DNA of 64,000 nt from assembly GCA_959347345.1 (NCBI GenBank), contig OY365738.1:2132501-2196500 (forward strand), in the 5' to 3' direction. A model generated the notes under the pieces. It saw nothing but the letters and a program-made list of their open reading frames with translations, was not told the origin of the DNA and did no database searches. Positions 62,165 through 64,000 of the stretch are shown here, one piece after another (position 1 is the stretch's first letter; each line of letters opens with the position of its first letter). The stretch comes from an uncultured Amylibacter sp. GTDB lineage: Bacteria > Pseudomonadota > Alphaproteobacteria > Rhodobacterales > Rhodobacteraceae. Position numbers and translations under genes: made by a program.

Positions 62165-63394
62165 TTAATAAACGCTGCCACGAACCTTTTCTAACCGATC
62201 TAAAATAGCATCCAGACGTTCAGGCTTTACCATAAACTCTTGAAACCCTTCCATACCAGCCTTTGCCATCTCTGCTGGTGCATCACGGTCAAAGAATTGG
62301 GCAATCCCGCCCGTCGTCCCAGACAGCATTCCAAACCCAGCCTCAATGAAAACATCATCAGCAATCTCTGAGTTTTTATTAATAGGCAACTGCCCCAAGG
62401 TTTTGTTCATCTCACCTTGAACATCCGCCCGTGCCAAATAAGCAAGGAATTTCTTCGCTTCTACCTTATTCTTTGCATTCGCAGGAATGTGGATTGTGTC
62501 CGTCGGAGCTTCCTCTGCCAAAGGCACGCTTGGGTCAATCACGGGGAATTGGAAGAATCCCAACTGATCGTCCGTCAGCCCAGCTTCACGCAACGGAGCA
62601 ACGGCAAAATTGCCCATCACATACATCGCAGCCTTGCCTTGCACCATTGGCGCAAGAGCCTCTTGCCAACTGAACGCGGCGTGGTTATCGATGAAAAACC
62701 CAGCCTCTACCAATTGTCCCCAGTTCTTAAACGTCTCACGCACACGCGGGTCAGTCCAAGCAATTTTACCATTCGTCAGGTCTTGATGGAATTCAAACCC
62801 ATTGGTGCGCAGGTTTAAATAATCAAACACCCCTGCCGCAGTCCAAAGATACTTTGTTCCAATAGTAATGGGGGTAATGCCAGCGGCCTTCAAAGCCTCA
62901 CCCGCGGCGATGAATTCATCCCACGTGCTTGGTGCAGAAATACCGTTCTGGGCAAACAAATCCTTGCGGTAATACACACCCCATTGATAATAGGTATAAG
63001 GGACACCCCAGATTTGCCCGTCAATCGTCATAGACCCTTGGGACGCACCCATGCTATCGCCTAAACCATTGTCTTCCCATACGTCATCCACTGGCTCAAA
63101 CAAGCCCGCCTTAACAAACGGCAGCATGCGATTGCCCGCGTACCAGTTTGCCAAATCCGGCGCGTCAGCCGTTAAAAAGTTACGGATAGAGGTTTTATAC
63201 CCCTCATGGTCAAACAAATTCCATTTGACGGTGATATCGGGGTTTTCCGCCTGAAACCCGTTGATCAGGTTTTGAAAGGCTTCTTTCGGTGCAGGGTCTG
63301 ATGTGTCGGTGTTAATGACAAGCTCGCCCGCGAAGGCCGAGGTTGCCAGCACGCTGGCCAGGGCAAACCCCATAAATTTTGTTTTTGTAATCAT
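62165..63394 (-). CDS. Sugar ABC transporter periplasmic binding protein
   Basis: A 409-residue MalE/UgpB-type (cluster 1) binding protein. Residues 1-22 are a Sec signal peptide with cleavage after TSAFA-G. LINGFQAENPDITVKW, TADAPDLANWYAGN, GVPYTYYQWGVYYRKDLFAQNG and GKAAMYVMGNFAV fit binding proteins for mono-, di- or oligosaccharides. GGAG before the ATG. It is divergent from the ABC ATPase across 114 bp, and its permeases are not in the window. With the galactosidases downstream, an alpha- or beta-galactoside substrate is likely. Confidence 0.9.
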   Translation of the reverse strand: MITKTKFMGFALASVLATSAFAGELVINTDTSDPAPKEAFQNLINGFQAENPDITVKWNLFDHEGYKTSIRNFLTADAPDLANWYAGNRMLPFVKAGLFEPVDDVWEDNGLGDSMGASQGSMTIDGQIWGVPYTYYQWGVYYRKDLFAQNGISAPSTWDEFIAAGEALKAAGITPITIGTKYLWTAAGVFDYLNLRTNGFEFHQDLTNGKIAWTDPRVRETFKNWGQLVEAGFFIDNHAAFSWQEALAPMVQGKAAMYVMGNFAVAPLREAGLTDDQLGFFQFPVIDPSVPLAEEAPTDTIHIPANAKNKVEAKKFLAYLARADVQGEMNKTLGQLPINKNSEIADDVFIEAGFGMLSGTTGGIAQFFDRDAPAEMAKAGMEGFQEFMVKPERLDAILDRLEKVRGSVY

Positions 63395-63423
63395 TGTTTT
63401 TCTCCATTTTGATACATAATTTT

Positions 63424-63439
63424 TAGAACCTATGTTCTA
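63424..63439. promoter_or_regulatory. Palindrome in the divergent sugar-transporter promoter region, possible operator
   Basis: TAGAAC-CTAT-GTTCTA is a perfect 6-bp inverted repeat with a 4-base centre, placed between the binding-protein and ATPase genes (63395-63508). Position suits a repressor or activator site controlling both directions; the regulator is unknown. Confidence 0.45.
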
Positions 63440-63508
63440 GGTATTGAAAGCTAAACACAAATGCGATAGGGAGTCAATAAGGAAATAGCAAAAAGAAGGA
63501 AAAATCCC

Positions 63509-64000
63509 ATGAGTGGCGTTGAATTAAAAGCAACAAAGAAAAAATATGGCGATATAGAGGTCATTCACGGTGTTGATTTGGTCGTTGAATCAGGCGAGTT
63601 CTGTGTGTTTGTCGGTCCCTCTGGCTGTGGTAAATCCACGCTTTTGCGGATGATTGCGGGGTTGGAGGAGACGACTTCGGGACAGATAACTATTGGCACG
63701 CGTGATGTTACCCGTGTTGATGCGGCCGAGCGGGGGATAGCGATGGTGTTTCAGGCCTATGCCCTGTATCCGCATATGACGGTGCGTGAAAATATCGGCT
63801 TTGGATTAAAGATGAACGGGGTGAAACGCGCCGAAATCACCCGTAAGGTTGATGAGGTTGCGGGGATTTTGCAACTGCATCCCTATATGGCGCGAAAGCC
63901 AAAGGCTCTGTCGGGCGGGCAAAGGCAACGGGTGGCGATTGGGCGCGCGTTGGTACGCGGACCAGAGGTGTTTTTGTTTGACGAGCCTTTGTCCAACCTT
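63509..64000 (+). CDS. Sugar ABC transporter ATPase, UgpC/MsmK type (cut by window end)
   Basis: The first 164 codons of an ATPase that continues past the window. ATG 63509 is preceded by AAGGA. Walker [10 protein letters not shown] lies near 37-45, the Q-loop in [16 protein letters not shown] near 80-95, the signature [15 protein letters not shown] near 132-146 and Walker [12 protein letters not shown] at the edge. This pattern, with ALYPHMTV, is that of sugar-importing ATPases such as MalK, UgpC and MsmK. It is divergent from the binding-protein gene and should power the same importer, likely with permease genes beyond the window. Confidence 0.93.
   Translation, partial: MSGVELKATKKKYGDIEVIHGVDLVVESGEFCVFVGPSGCGKSTLLRMIAGLEETTSGQITIGTRDVTRVDAAERGIAMVFQAYALYPHMTVRENIGFGLKMNGVKRAEITRKVDEVAGILQLHPYMARKPKALSGGQRQRVAIGRALVRGPEVFLFDEPLSNL

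Overview
This window looks like a chromosome segment of an alphaproteobacterium, most likely from the order Rhodobacterales. The support is gene order rather than a database search: pheA / membrane-anchored cytochrome c / yejABEF; uvrC-pgsA-moaD-moaE; ubiA divergent from rsmE-gshA; and ffs-dnaX-recR. Base composition is moderate, with clearly AT-richer accessory patches.

Region 1 (1-14,900) is a defence island. It holds the C-terminal end of a possible SIR2/DUF4020-type protein; a three-gene operon of SNF2-type helicase, large adenine methylase and type III-like helicase-nuclease; a DUF5681 gene with an N-terminally truncated DNA methylase on the opposite strand; and a compact zorA-zorB-zorE operon (type II Zorya-like). 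The island ends beside tRNA-Arg(ACG), whose 3' end faces it, as expected for a tRNA-associated island.

Region 2 (14,950-52,400) is mostly core genome: a YejABEF-type peptide transporter, cytochrome c, prephenate dehydratase, a YggS-type protein, a TPR-sulfotransferase, a porin, a DUF3576 lipoprotein, GshA, RsmE, UbiA, an OmpA-like protein, MoaE/MoaD, PgsA, UvrC, a FolM-like reductase, a Ca2+/Na+ exchanger, ValS, an MsbA-type ABC exporter, a glycosyltransferase, YgfZ, a degenerate inositol monophosphatase homologue, SRP RNA, DnaX, RecR, an EamA transporter and HemF.

Region 3 (52,400-64,000) is a galactoside utilisation locus: GH42 beta-galactosidase, SMP-30 lactonase, KDPGal aldolase, KDGal kinase, an SDR dehydrogenase, GH36 alpha-galactosidase and a sugar ABC transporter (binding protein plus a divergent, cut-off ATPase). 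Together these fit release of galactose and its oxidation by a De Ley-Doudoroff route; the galactonate dehydratase is not in the window.

The most unusual feature is a set of short tandem arrays with a 7-bp period (TTAGTTG/TTAGTTA, TTAGTGA, TTAATCG, GTGAATT/ATAATTC variants) in regions 2 and 3. They lie between core genes, usually directly at a stop codon, and commonly in inverted pairs. The pairs bracket either a single accessory gene (182-aa unknown; DUF1643; DUF4209 with a HEPN-like motif) or a dispersed noncoding repeat of about 200-250 bp seen three times. Two host genes (rsmE, ygfZ) take their last codons from an array, and the beta-galactosidase gene appears to have lost its start codon to one. 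I interpret these as array-bounded cassettes inserted at gene junctions.
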